Source: Vombatus ursinus (Eukaryota; Chordata; Mammalia; Diprotodontia; Vombatidae). From it: a stretch of 64,000 nucleotides of DNA. The notes under the pieces were generated by a model. The model was not told where the DNA came from and made no database searches. It saw nothing but the letters and a program-made list of their open reading frames with translations. The DNA lies in assembly GCF_900497805.2 (NCBI RefSeq), contig NW_020954588.1, forward strand, positions 8,413,747-8,477,746, written 5' to 3'. Within the stretch, counting starts at the first letter, position 1. Every line of letters starts with the position of its first letter. Shown here piece after piece: positions 52,701 through 63,769 of this stretch. Both the position numbers and the translations under genes were made by a program.

Positions 52701-52762
<62 letters not shown>
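52686..52762. repeat. 77-nt alternating purine-pyrimidine tract, (CG)9(CA)27
   Basis: ATGCA, then (CG)n at 52691-52708, then (CA)n at 52709-52762, without a break in purine/pyrimidine alternation. A strong candidate for Z-DNA. Confidence 0.96.
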
Positions 52763-52765
<3 letters not shown>

Positions 52766-52859
52766 CTTTCCCTTAAATGCACAGATTGGGACAAGAGGAC
52801 AAAGAAACATTGTCCTTGCTCCATCCCTTTTGTCCCTTGAGGGAATTGAGGGGATTAGG

Positions 52860-53590
52860 ACAGTAAGTGGTTAATTGCAGGAACTGAGTGAACCACACTG
52901 ACTCAGTCTTGGGAGTCAATTCTGGAGCTAGCTCAGTTCCCTTTCTATTCAATTATGTGTCTAGTCCAACTTCTTTCTTATGAGAAATCTTTATTCAATT
53001 GTGGCAATTGGAAGAAAATCTTATTGTATTATTTGAACCTAATCCTGCATGGGAATTGGGAAGCTGCTGGGAAATTGGACTACCTTTACCTGCTGTTTGG
53101 AGACCCTTCCCCAGTCAGATCCAAAGACTGATGCAAAGAGTTTTCTCACAGTTACATATTTCAAGTAATCCATAGGTCTTATCTGAAAACTGGCCCCGTA
53201 TGATTAATCTATTACTGTTTCCATGTTTCTTTGATTGTTCATAGATACTTAGGGGGAGTGGGACACTTTTTTTTCTGATTTCAGGGGATTGCACCTGTTC
53301 ACTTTCCCCCTCCCAACTTAGAAAGTCGCTAATCTTTCCTCCAATTAGAAATCAGATTGCCAAATGTTGTATCCTGATTAATTGCTCCCTTTTAATTAAT
53401 TGGTCTGATGGGATTGTTTTTAATGTATAAAAGTCTGTCTCTTCCTGTGTGTCTCCCAGTACTAAGCTGAGAAAAGGGTCTGGTCCCAATTTTTTGGGCA
53501 ATTGGCATGCATTGATTAATAAATCGATATGCTCAGAAACTCGAATGTTTGCTTCCTCAGTCATTTCATCTTTCACCCACCACACATTCA
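52860..53590 (+). mobile_element. possible solo LTR of an old endogenous retrovirus (fossil)
   Basis: A stretch of about 700 bp, unlike its neighbours, has LTR-like layout on the plus strand: a TATA-like TGTATAAAAGTCTG near 53425, then an AATAAA signal near 53520, followed by a short U5-like end. No internal retroviral genes adjoin it, so at most it is a solo LTR. The limits, family and age are not established, and no clear flanking duplication was found. Confidence 0.35.
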
Positions 53591-53599
53591 CCCACCACT

Positions 53600-54065
53600 C
53601 CTTCTGTCACCATGACTTAGCAACCTGGCTTTCTTTGAAATATATTCCTGGTTTCCAGATACTATTAACTTGGTTCTGTTAACTTCTAACTTCCAAGTAT
53701 TCTTAACTTGTTTCTCAGTCTATGATCAGTCTTCTTCTCTTCCCCATCCCCTGCCCTCATTGCTGATGACTTCATTATTTACATTGATGTCCCTTTGAAT
53801 ATTCTGACTTCTCTGCTATCTCAACAGTCATGTCTTCTATCCCCACCCATAGACTTGATCACACATTAAATCTCACTATTACCTCCAAAGTTTTCTACCT
53901 TCACAACCTTGAACTTTGAAATTCCTCTGATTAAAATATCCTAGACTTTTCTTTCCTGACTCTATCTCATTCCTCTTAAATCTGTTCTTTGCCCTCACTA
54001 TGACCTCTAAGTCCCTCTCTCCATCCTTTCCTGTTATCCCAGTTAATCAACACTGTTTTGACTAT
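53600..54065 (+). mobile_element. possible old L2 ORF2 sequence
   Basis: C/T-rich sequence including GCTGATGACTTCATTATTTA and AAGTCCCTCTCTCCATCC, resembling the 5' part of L2 ORF2. Continues after 54437. Weak. Confidence 0.35.
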
Positions 54066-54077
54066 AATTTCCTTCTT

Positions 54078-54309
54078 TTTAAAAGAAAAAATATTTTATT
54101 CTGAACTTAAGAAATAAAACAAGCATTGCCATAGCATAGTAGAATAAGGAAAAAAAAAGATAATTGCACATGAAACTGCAAATCTATTATGCACAACTTA
54201 CTATTCCCTTTAAATTTATAATAGTTATCATGTAACTTTCTTTTTTACCTTTTTCTTCTCTTCCCCCCCACCCCAGAAGTGGCTACCATCAGACACAAAT
54301 ATGTATATC

Positions 54310-54368
<59 letters not shown>

Positions 54369-54424
54369 TTATCTATCTATCTGTCTGTCTGTCTATGTAA
54401 AGCCATTCCATGCATACTTATATT
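54078..54424 (-). mobile_element. retrotransposon insertion with 13-bp target duplication and internal (TATC)n
   Basis: Flanked by identical TAATTTCCTTCTT at 54065-54077 and 54425-54437. Inside: ATTTTATTCTGAACTTAAGA (AATAAAAT on the minus strand), TTGCACATGAAACTGCAAAT, CAGAAGTGGCTACCATCAGA, the (TATC)n array, then TAAAGCCATTCCATGCATAC. I recall a similar marsupial repeat but cannot name it; probably L1-mobilised. Confidence 0.75.
54305..54396. repeat. (TATC)n microsatellite
   Basis: About 22 tetranucleotide units with a few TTTA/TGTC variants. Confidence 0.95.
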
Positions 54425-54617
54425 TAATTTCCTTCTTCCAAACTATTGTCAATGTGACATTGTACTCCACCTTTCAACCCCTTTTTCTGGCTTTTTATTC
54501 TTTCCCTCCTAGTTCTATCCTCAGGTCATCCTTATCCTGCATCTTCTCCACCCCTCCTTCCAATGAAGAAGCTATAAAACTATGCCAACTGGGTCCACTA
54601 TAGATTGGCTGGGCTCA

Positions 54618-54722
54618 CTAGCCCAGGCTGCCTGGTGTAGTGGACACAGAGCTGGCTGTAGAGTTAGGAAGTCCTGACCTGGACACACACTGGCTACGGG
54701 ACCCTGGACAAGTGGCTTACTA
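54618..54722 (+). mobile_element. MIR/WSINE-type SINE head
   Basis: GGCTGCCTGGTGTAGTGGAC, AGTTAGGAAGTCCTGACCTG, CTACGGGACCCTGGACAAGT, cut by an AT microsatellite. Confidence 0.75.
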
Positions 54723-54850
54723 ATATATATATATACTATATAAAAATATATACACATATTAATAAGCATGTATTTTAAACCATTAATATACATATTATCT
54801 ATAACACAAACACACATATATATCTATCTCTTTCTATCTATATATCTATC
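54720..54850. repeat. AT-rich microsatellite
   Basis: (TA)n with CA and TATC interruptions. Confidence 0.8.
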
Positions 54851-55485
54851 ATCTTTCCATATCTATCTACATCATGTCATCCTCACCTATGCACACTTTT
54901 GCATTGATAGCCCCAAGTGTCAAAGTATATATTGATTTAATTTGGAGGGTCTTATTGACTGAGTTCTTTGTAGAATTTCTCTTCCTTCGTCCTCTGTAAC
55001 AGATGTTGGTACATAAGCTGCAATGGCTTTCCTGGTGGTCTTACTGGAAAAGCTTATCATGAACACGTAATATGAGGTAACCAAATGTTCTGTGAAATAA
55101 TGTCTCTTGTTACCTTTGCATGCACAGCCACACTAGTCTGCCAACTACCTCCCTTATTTATGTCTTCAAGAGAAGCCCAAGAGACGCCCTTCCTTTTAAC
55201 GGAGGCTTCCTTCTGTCTTCTGGTTTTGTGTACAGTGAGACTATCAACGTTGATAGTATTCAATTCCTGCAGTAGTATCTGCATGTGATGCTCATTGGAC
55301 AGGGATTACTCATTGAGAGGAAGATAGCTTCGTGAATGTTTCTATAAATGATCTAAAAGCTGAGATTCCCGGCATTCTCTTAGCTTTTTCCACCAGTCAC
55401 CAACACTCCCTAAGGACAGGAGGCCAGATAGGGCTGTGGCCCTTTTGTTTTCTTCTTTGTGGCCAATCTACTGTTTATGAGCTTC
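54851..55485. other. intron, unique
   Basis: No repeat recognised. Confidence 0.4.
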
Positions 55486-55489
55486 TTAG

Positions 55490-55812
55490 AGGTATGCTCT
55501 TTTCTTTTATAGAGGAAGAAATTGAGGCCCGGAGCAGACAAATGATTGGTAGCGAGGTAGCTTTGTGGATAGAGTATTGAACCTGGAGTCCGGAAGACCT
55601 GGGTTCAAATGGGACTTCAGATACTTTTACTAACTGTGTGACCATAGACAAATCACTTAATCTCTGTTTGCCTCAGTTTCTTCAGCTATAAAATGGGGAA
55701 AATAATAGTACCTACCTCCTAAGAGCTATTGTGAGGATGAAATGAAATAATATTTCTAAATCACTTTACAAACCTTAAAGCCCTATATAAGTGCTAGCTA
55801 TTGTTGTTGTCT
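55490..55812 (+). mobile_element. MIR SINE, full length, beside a MIR fragment
   Basis: 55556-55812: GCGAGGTAGCTTTGTGGATA, GGAGTCCGGAAGACCTGGGT, TAGTACCTACCTCCTAAGAG, CACTTTACAAACCTTAAAGC. 55490-55550 is a minus fragment (AGGAAGAAATTGAGGCCCGG). Confidence 0.85.
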
Positions 55813-55831
55813 TCCAGGGTCATACAGTCTA

Positions 55832-56090
55832 ATTAGCAAGCATTTATTAAGTGCTGACTATGCATCGTGCACTGGGCTTGGGAATACCAATACAAGGAGA
55901 AAGGACAGTTCCTACCCTCAAGGAGCTTACATTCAAATGAAAGAAAACTCATAGAAGGGAGCTGAAGAGGAGAGAAACAAAGGTTTCCTGGCCTGATAGA
56001 GAAAGTGTGGAGTACAGCCTGGAAAGGAATGAGACAAAGGCTAGTGTGAACTTCTGGATGAAGAATTGGGGCATAGTAGAGGAAGTGTGG
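55832..56090 (-). mobile_element. L2 LINE 3' end, minus orientation
   Basis: GCAAGCATTTATTAAGTGCT, CATCGTGCACTGGGCTTGGG, CCCTCAAGGAGCTTACATTC. Confidence 0.85.
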
Positions 56091-56091
56091 G

Positions 56092-56347
56092 CAGCTAGGT
56101 GGTGCAGTGGATAGAGCACTGGGCTTGGGATCAGGAAGACTCAACTTCGTGAGTTCAAATCTGGCCTCAGACACTTACAAGTTGTGTGACCTTGGGCAAG
56201 TCACGTAACCCTGTTTGCCTCAGTTTCTTCATCTGTAAAATGGGCTGGAGAAGAAAATGGCAAACCATTCCAGTAACTTTGTCAAGAAAACCCCAAATGG
56301 GATCATTAAGAATTGGAAATGACTGAAAACCTGAACAACAACAACAC
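56092..56347 (+). mobile_element. MAR1-like SINE, full length
   Basis: GGCAGCTAGGTGGTGCAGTG, CTTCATCTGTAAAATGGGCT, CAAGAAAACCCCAAATGGGA, CCTGAACAACAACAAC. Short flanking repeats AGGAAGTGT / AGGAAGTTT. Confidence 0.92.
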
Positions 56348-56359
56348 AGGAAGTTTAGG

Positions 56360-56460
56360 CTGTAGTCTAGAGATGACAGGGAGTAAATATCTGAAGTGAG
56401 ATTCAGACATAGGCCTTCCAATCCAATTCCAGCGCTCTATTAGCTACATGACAGTATCTC
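56360..56460 (-). mobile_element. MIR/THER1-like SINE fragment
   Basis: AAATATCTGAAGTGAGATTC, CCAGCGCTCTATTAGCTACA. Confidence 0.65.
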
Positions 56461-56554
56461 TTTAACCTTAACTAGACTGGTCTTCAGAACAGAGTCAGTT
56501 TCTGGGGCTGTATTCAGTCTTGCTGGCCTGATAGAGTTTGCTTTGGCTAGTACT

Positions 56555-56812
56555 ACTGGTCAATCTCTCTCAGTTCCTCATCTGTAAAATAGAGGGTAAG
56601 GAGGGAAGGAAATATGCATTTATTGAGTGTTCATTATGTGCTAGGCACTCTGCTATGTACCTCATAGGTATTATCTCATTTGATAACAGTGATAATAACC
56701 CCTACCTGTCAGAGCTACTGTGATAATAAAATATGTCTAAAGTGCTTTGCAAACCTTAAAGAACTATCTAAGTACTAATGTAAGAGCTAGTTACTATTAT
56801 TATTATTGATGG
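56555..56812 (+). mobile_element. MIR SINE with a reversed MIR piece inside
   Basis: The plus head (CAGTTCCTCATCTGTAAAAT) and plus tail from about 56692 (ATAACCCCTACCTGTCAGAG, AGTGCTTTGCAAACCTTAAA) enclose a minus piece at about 56605-56690 (GCATTTATTGAGTGTTCATT). Confidence 0.75.
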
Positions 56813-57733
56813 GATTGTATCCCTGTCTCCCACTTCTCCATATAGGAAATATCATTGACCGATAGAAGATGAGAAAAAGAAGCCAGAAAGGTAAATTCCC
56901 TTGTGCCCAATGGCACCATGACCTTGGTTGTATGGTTCCTTCATTACTGGTCTGGAAAGCTGGGGGGGGGGGTGTGATACTGTGGTATCATCCAAGTTGA
57001 ATGCTTGATCTCTGTCCTCATTGGCAAGCCCCAGAGCTCTGTGTATAGAATCTTAAAGTTGGAAAGGATCTTAGATGGCTTGCATTATGGGTAGTAGACT
57101 GTGTCAGTGTTGCCCGGGGCTGTTCCCTTAACCTTCAGGGAATGGTTGAGTTTACCCCTCCTAGTTTTAAACTTTATTTTGTGTTCTCCAAAATTAAGCA
57201 TTCCAAAAGCACAACCTATAAAACAAGCACACAATAAAAACACATTTGGGGAAGATGAATAGCTATCATTAAGTAAGCTGAGCTAATATATAGAAAACAA
57301 ATGTAGTTAGAGTTACAAAGACCTGGGTTTCATTAAGCAGAATAAACACTGTGTCCAGATAGTCTTGAAATCCTTTTGCTTATAATTTCACGAGAATGTT
57401 ATTTTCTATGAATTTGCTAAGTTGCTCCAGCCAGTAAACACTCCTGCAGTGTTGTTACTTCTGGAAGTTTTCCATTCCTGATGCATAAGTTATTTGACTG
57501 CTAAAATAAATTTCAGCACCCATTTGTTGTGAAGAATTCATGTTAGCTAATATATTCGTGAGTTATGGTTACATTTCTGTAACTTCCCAGGACCAGGGAA
57601 TTTACGAAAATATTGGTCACATAACAGTCTTCTTTTGCTCATCCCCCCTCATCTCACTCACAAGATTGGCCAAATCAAATTAGGTTTTCACCAAGTGAGC
57701 TTAAAACAAACAATCCAGATTAAAAATGACTAA

Positions 57734-57735
<2 letters not shown>
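56813..57735. other. intron, mostly unique
   Basis: A G run lies at about 56960-56970 and a THER1-like start at about 57045-57085 (TAGAATCTTAAAGTTGGAAA). Nothing else recognised. Confidence 0.45.
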
Positions 57736-57737
<2 letters not shown>

Positions 57738-57776
<39 letters not shown>

Positions 57777-57965
57777 CTCTCTCTTCCCCTTTCTCTCTCT
57801 CTCCCCCCTTTCTCTTTCTTTGTCTCTCTCCTATCTTCTCTCTCTCCCTCTCTTCTCTTTTCCCCTTTCTCTCTCCCTTTCTCTCTCTTCCCCTTCCTCT
57901 CTGTCCTCCCCTCTCCCCTTTCTGTTTCTCTCTCTCTCTTTCTCTTGCACACACACACACACACA
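57738..57965 (+). repeat. pyrimidine-rich tract ending in (CA)n
   Basis: Pure C/T from 57738 to 57821, then C/T with very few purines to about 57945, then (CA)n at 57948-57964. Confidence 0.95.
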
Positions 57966-57989
57966 ATTCAATCCAATTCTATCTAATCT

Positions 57990-58765
57990 AATCTAACCAG
58001 CATTTATTGTATGCCTACTATGTACCAAGTACTATACTAGATGCTAGGAATGAAAAAACAATAATTAAAATAGTCCCTGCCTTTACAAAACTTATATTGC
58101 ACTCTGTGTGTGTGTATGTGTGTGTGTGAATTTGCATGTGACATGTTCATTTAATTGTTTTATTAAGCTTCTACTTTGTGTCAGGTACTCGTGATACAAA
58201 TGGAAAAGGAGACAATTCTTCCCTCAAAGAACTTATATTCTGTTGGAGTAGATAAACATATCACTAGATATACGCACATGCACATAGACACACATGTGTA
58301 CACAATGTATATGTAATATATGTACACATCCTTGGGTGTACACATATGCACATGCATATATATGTATATATACATACATATATAGATATAGATATGATAA
58401 TTGAAGGAAGAGGGAGAGAAAACCAACACCTGAGGGCATAGGAAAGTATTCCCATAGGCGGGAGCACATGAGCTGAGCCTTGAAGGAATCAATCAATCAA
58501 CAAGTTGTTTATTAAGTCCCTCCTATTTGCCAGACCCTGTGCCAGTTGCAGGGGATACAATCCCAAAAAACGAAACAATCCCTGCGCTCGAGGATCTTAT
58601 ATTCTAATGGAGGAAACAGCAAGAATATAAAAAAATATACATCATAAATGAAGTTAGTAGTTACAAATATAAGCAAGGTAGTTTGGGAGGGAGGAATTAG
58701 CCATCGGGATCAGGAAAGGTTCCATGGAGAAGATGGTGCCGGCCTCTAGTCTTAAAGGGACAGAG
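57990..58765 (-). mobile_element. pile of three L2 3' ends in the same orientation
   Basis: Three separate L2 starts on the minus strand at about 57998 (CAGCATTTATTGTATGCCTA), 58150 (TTGTTTTATTAAGCTTCTAC) and 58495 (ATCAACAAGTTGTTTATTAA). Each is followed by its own CCCT(C/T)AA..ACTTATATT or equivalent block. TG/TA microsatellites lie at 58098-58130 and 58265-58395. Confidence 0.8.
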
Positions 58766-59995
58766 GAAGACCATGAGATGAGATGGAGAGAGTGGAAGAG
58801 ACAGAGAGACAATCAGACAGACACACAGACAGAAGGACCATGCAAATCACTTGGCTGGAGTAGGAGGAAATATGCCAAGCCTGATTTCAGACTCTCCCTC
58901 CAAGTACTCCTGGGTAGTCGGATGGATTCAGACCTATTCCCTGCTTCTGCTCTCTTCTTCTCTCAATCTCCTTCATGTCTGTGGGTGGGGAGTCAGGTGT
59001 CTTGACTTCCAGCCTCTCGTGATACCTCTTTCTGGCACATAGAAGGCCAGTTAGGAGATGCCACTCAAAATCCTGTAAGGGCCATCTGAAGCTCACAGCC
59101 TGCTGCCATAACCCCCACCTCTTTCCCTGAGGGATGGAGGGAATAGAGCTCAGGACCTGGTCCTGGTGGATGTGTTTGCCAAAACTACAACCCTGGAACT
59201 CGTGCAGAGGCCCAGAGCTCCATGCCAGTACAAACCAACAAAACACAGATGTCCACCAAACAAAACATAGAACGTGTCTACGTGCAATTTAGAATAAAAA
59301 GGGTAAGGTCTTATTTTGTCTTATAATGATCGTGCATCAGTGTGAGGTTTCCTTTCAGAATATCTGTGCTAAGAGTCTCTTCAGAGCTATGAGGAACCAT
59401 TACCAATCTCTCATTCATCAGTCTTGTTTATTTCAGGGTAAGCTTTCTGTCAGGGATCTAAGATTGGCAAATGGAGCCCAGAGAATCCTGGAACACCTGC
59501 AAAGGCTGGTTGCCACTCCACAGAGCCAGAAGACATTATTTTTGTCTGAGGTGTGTGTGTTGTTTCCCCCCACCTCCCCTGAAAGAGGTGCAAATAAGTA
59601 TTCACCAGAAGGACCTTCCACAGTGGATTTAATCATACTAATGCTTAAAAAGTAGTGGTATCATGAGTGTCCTTCCATTTTTCCAATAAATACTCATTAG
59701 AGGAAATTACCTAGGAGAAATAACACATTTTCTCTGCAATGAATGAATTAACACTATGCTGACTTCTTCAATGAAAACACCAAGGAGAAAACGTTGATAT
59801 CCATATCAGCGAGTATCTGTGAAAAATTTGCACATTGTCAGAATTCCCAAATAAGAGTAACAGTAATTTTGTTTACAGTGATTCTTACCGACCTGCCCTC
59901 GATTTCCTTTCTTCATATCTCCTTCCTTTCTATATTTATAATTTCCCTAAGGCCTTTCTTAAGTGGGAGGGTAAAGTGATGGACACATAGAAAAT
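58766..59995. other. intron, about 1.2 kb, unique
   Basis: No repeat recognised. Open frames at 58887-59246 (minus) and 59326-59655 (plus) have no recognisable domains or proper splice context for SLC9A9. Confidence 0.4.
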
Positions 59996-59999
59996 AATT

Positions 60000-60110
60000 C
60001 GTTCATTTATTTATTCATACATTCATTCAACAGACCTTTATCATATACTTAAATTGTGCAGAGCACTGCGCTAGACAGATACAAAGTATGAGTCATGCCT
60101 TTGGATTTTT
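60000..60110 (-). mobile_element. L2 LINE 3' tail, minus orientation
   Basis: ATTCATTCAACAGACCTTTA, GTGCAGAGCACTGCGCTAGA. Confidence 0.75.
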
Positions 60111-60334
60111 TTAAGGCTTTCCCATCACAATTAACTGAGTTAAAGAAGCCCATCCAATACCACTCCATTCCATCCAATTAAACAGATATTCATTACAAGT
60201 CTAAGTGACTTGTATGCTACATGACTGAAAATACCAATATATCTGCTATAGTCCCCTTCCCCTGTTTGGGTGGAAGTGTTTCAGAGTAAAATCCACATAT
60301 GGGAAAGAGGATATTATTCAATTTTGTTTCACAG

Positions 60335-60470
60335 GGTGCTTATTTTCAATCTAATCCAATGAGCATTTATCAAGCATCTATTGTGCTGGGTACTGGGGGT
60401 ACAACAACAAACAGAAAGGGAAAAAATAAAAAGTCCCAGCCCTCAAGAAGCTATATTTTGATGAGTTTTT
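60335..60470 (-). mobile_element. L2 LINE 3' end, minus orientation
   Basis: AATGAGCATTTATCAAGCAT, GTGCTGGGTACTGGGGGTAC, CAGCCCTCAAGAAGCTATAT. Confidence 0.8.
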
Positions 60471-61080
60471 TTTGTGGTATAAATTTAGTTTATTGAAATA
60501 AACTTCATGGAGGAGTAGAAAATACACTTGAAGTCTGAAGATGAGTTCAAACACAAAAGAAAAAGATTAGGGCCAGACTTTGATTGATATGCTAACACCT
60601 GCCCAGCCCAGGTGAAGGGGGGAATGGGAGCTGCCTGAGGAGAGAATATGCCAGCAGGAGGGAAGTGAGAAGAGGAGGGGACACCTCAGGACCAGGTGTG
60701 TTAAATGGTGGAGTAGGCACTGCAGAGAACATCTGCCATGGAAGTGAGAACGGAGCTGCAGTGATGAGGTTGCCAGCTCAGCCTGCCATGATGCATATTT
60801 GGGTGTTATTATTATTGCTGAACACACCGAGAGGGATGGATTGAATGCTGATGACTCCTCACTCCCCTCTTTCTTCTATAAGACTGAATTAACATTGGTA
60901 CTCACACTTCATCAGCACCCTCAGTACCATTTGATTAGAGGGCTGGAGGGCAGAGAAAATGTCTCTGGTCAAAGCCTCCATTTAAAGAGGGCTCTGAGGT
61001 CAGTCATCTCTTCATTTCCCACCAACTGCACTCCTTTGGACTAGACTCCATTATGCCCTTGTTCAAAGTACCTTCCCTAC
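60471..61080. other. intron, unique
   Basis: 60590-60830 is GC-richer than its surroundings but shows no exon of SLC9A9 and no repeat I know. Confidence 0.4.
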
Positions 61081-61084
61081 CCCA

Positions 61085-61330
61085 CCCCATCCCTTTCAGC
61101 TTACTTGTATGTGTTGTCTGTCCCCATTAGATTATAAGCTCCTTGAGGGCAGGGATTGTGTTAAAAATTATATGTTCTTCTAATATATATATATATATTA
61201 TGGAAATGCTTGCTTTATTCCATAAATTAAAAAAAAAATAAAACAAAAAATATCTGTATCCCTAGGACTTAGCACAGTGTCTGGCATATGATAGTTGCTT
61301 AATAAATGTTTGTTGTATTGATTGAGTGAC
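61085..61330 (+). mobile_element. L2 LINE 3' end with a short L1-like end inside
   Basis: L2 block GATTATAAGCTCCTTGAGGG, then an insert of about 85 bp (61165-61250) ending TCCATAAATTAAAAAAAAAA, then L2 resumes CTAGGACTTAGCACAGTGTC, GCTTAATAAATGTTTGTTGT. Confidence 0.8.
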
Positions 61331-61360
61331 AAATGTAATAAAGAAGAATGACTGGGGTGG

Positions 61361-61361
61361 A

Positions 61362-61397
<36 letters not shown>
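61361..61397. repeat. (GA)n microsatellite
   Basis: AG repeats with one AC interruption. Confidence 0.92.
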
Positions 61398-61399
61398 AA

Positions 61400-61788
61400 T
61401 CTATAACTGATAAAACTGTATTTCATGGCATAGGAGCTCATAGGAGCTCAAAGCAAACAAAAGAATTATTGATTCAAATTAACAACTTCCTAGAGCAAAG
61501 AGAGAAACTTAGATCTAGATCTTCATAGGTAAATGAGCCAGTAGCACTGGCCTGGAGGATTTTATAAGCTGAGAATCATATAAGAAGTGAAGACCTGGCC
61601 ACTTCCTGTTTCTATTGTAATTCTCCCCCCTAAGCCAATTTGAAAGGAAAACAAATCCACTGAGAAGAGTTGCTGAAGGAATAGATAAAGAAAGAATATC
61701 CAAATCCACAGAAAGGTGGGAGCCAGTGAGAGGGAGTGACAATCCCCTATCAGTCCAGCATAGCACTACCCTATTATAATTTCTTGTT
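61400..61788. other. intron, unique
   Basis: A tandem 12-mer (ATAGGAGCTC with AT) repeats once at 61430-61450. Otherwise nothing recognised. Confidence 0.45.
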
Positions 61789-61789
61789 A

Positions 61790-61857
61790 GATCAGGACTT
61801 GATGATTAGATGATCTTTAAGGTCCCTTCCAGCTCTAAATCCTGTGATTTCATGCCT
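61790..61857 (+). mobile_element. THER1-like SINE tail
   Basis: ATTAGATGATCTTTAAGGTC, CCTTCCAGCTCTAAATCCTG. Confidence 0.8.
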
Positions 61858-61859
61858 TC

Positions 61860-62955
61860 AGGTAGCTATGTCCCAGCTGAGACTGTAAAGGATTAGTGCA
61901 TGTATCTTTTCTTATCTATAGTAACATTACTGTGGTATTCTTGCAGTCCAGCTTTTGCACAGCACAATGGTGAACATTGGTATCATCAACATGGAGGAGC
62001 CTTAATAAAATTCTTGAACTCTTTTTGTGGCATCCCTAGCATGGCACAGATGATTTAGACTTGGTTGGAAAATGGAAGAGTAGAAGTCACAAGAGGCTTA
62101 AAATACTATTTTTATTATCCAAAAGGATTAAAATTCCATTTATTATCTAAGGAGAATAAAAATTCAATAAAAGCCTTTTGAAGCCCAGAGTATGATATTG
62201 ATTCTGCTTGGTATGATGAGCACATGAAAGAATTCTTATAAATAAGAAAAATCAATAAAAATGATGGCCCCTCAAATTATGGCATTTAAATATTGCTATC
62301 CAATTAGAGTATGGTATCAGATATGTTTCATGAAGTCTAGGATTTCAGTAAATCAATGGCTGATGAAAATTAGGTTGCTTGTCTCTTTCCTTTTCACATT
62401 TTCTGCTGTAATATAATGACTATAGATTGCCCTTGTTATCATATAGAATTCCAGGATACTTTTGTTTCACATGAATTATCTCATTTGAATCTTCTTTTTC
62501 CAATGAGAGTTTTTAAAGACTTCCTTAATGTTAGTTTTGTAGCTGAAGCCATTGAATGAAATCCTTGCTTTATAGACAAAATGTTAGAAGTAATGAATTA
62601 TTAGAGTATAGCAACAAAATTCCCTCTCTTCCCAAGGTAAGTAGCTTTTTCTGGGGGTATGAATCATGAATAAATAAATAGAATTCATGTGAAAGAACCA
62701 GCTTCTGCTTACTTTGGTATTTTTTGGCCAATTTTTGCATTCCACCACATATAGGAACTTCAAGGTAGCCATACAAATATCTCTTGCAAAGTTTTCTTGG
62801 AATCTATGTATGAAGATTTTTAAACTAAAAATTAATTTACCTGAAACACAACCACAGGGAGAAAGAACTCTATGTTTATAGTTTTATGGATCTATATAGG
62901 CTTGAATCTCCAACCATAACGTTTATGGATTTTTAAAGTTATAGTTTTCTCTTGA
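61860..62955. other. AT-rich intron, about 1.1 kb, unique
   Basis: No repeat or splice-flanked coding frame recognised. Confidence 0.45.
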
Positions 62956-62959
62956 GACT

Positions 62960-63060
62960 TATGAGCTGTGCAGTATAGGGGAAAGAATTTTGGCCTCTTT
63001 ATCAGAAGTCTTGGATTCCAGTTCTACTTTCTACACTTAGTAGTTGAGCAATTTGGGGCA
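62960..63060 (+). mobile_element. MIR-like SINE fragment
   Basis: GTGCAGTATAGGGGAAAGAA, TTGGATTCCAGTTCTACTTT. Confidence 0.55.
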
Positions 63061-63199
63061 AACTATAGATTTTATCAGGGCAAAACTATGGAGAAGGTGA
63101 AATGTTTCTTTTGGAGAAATTTCCAAGGTAGGGCCCCCACTTTCCTGTCCATCGATTGCTTCTCCTGAACCACTATTTCAGGCAAAGGGCTGTGTTTTA

Positions 63200-63765
63200 C
63201 TATACTCCTGAATGTCCTCCCAGGCATCTCCTCATTTCTAGACACCTTGCCCTTGGACTGGTAGCCTTTCCTGACCTCCTTCCTTCTACATCTTTTTTGG
63301 AAACAAGATCAAATCAACTCTGCCATTGTTCCTAGACAGGGTGAGTCAATCTGATGTCATAAATTTAGGGAATAGAGTTCTGGGCCCAGAGTCAGAATGA
63401 CCTGAATTCAAATCTGGCCTCAAACACTTAGCTGTGCAACCCTGGGCAAGTCACTTAACCCTGTTTGCCTCAGTTTCCTCATCTGTAAAATAAGCTGGAG
63501 AAGGAAATGGCAAACCACTCTAGTATCTTTGCCAAGAAAACCCCAAATGGGGTCACAAAGAGTCAGACAGGACCAGAAATGACTAAACAACAAAACTTTA
63601 AAGATCAAAGTGCCCTTCCTAGACCACCATTCCTATTGGTGTGCTTTCTCTCCCTTTAGAATGTAAATTCCTTGGTGGGGTAAGAGCAGTCCTTGCTTTT
63701 TTGTATTTGTGTCCTCCAGACTTACTACACTTGGCACATGGTGCTGAAGTGTTTTTTAATTCATT
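63200..63765 (+). mobile_element. L2 LINE 3' end, probably split by a SINE
   Basis: Left part weak (CTTGGACTGGTAGCCTTTCC, TGACCTCCTTCCTTCTACAT). The right part from about 63605 is clear: AGAATGTAAATTCCTTGGTG, TACACTTGGCACATGGTGC. Confidence 0.65.
63368..63597 (+). mobile_element. MAR1-like SINE
   Basis: GGGCCCAGAGTCAGAATGAC, CTGGGCAAGTCACTTAACCC, GAAGGAAATGGCAAACCACT, CCAAATGGGGTCACAAAGAG, ACTAAACAACAAA. The 5' end is a little short. Confidence 0.92.
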
Positions 63766-63769
63766 TATT

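Noticed and set aside
56092-56170. tRNA-like heads (GCAGCTAGGTGG..GTTCAAATC) of many SINEs as possible tRNA genes
   Set aside because: They keep A- and B-box-like words, as SINE promoters do, but lack a tRNA fold and continue into SINE bodies.
58887-59655. Open frames of 119 and 109 codons on opposite strands in a repeat-poor stretch
   Set aside because: Neither resembles SLC9A9 or another family I know, and no convincing AG/GT pair bounds a conserved segment.
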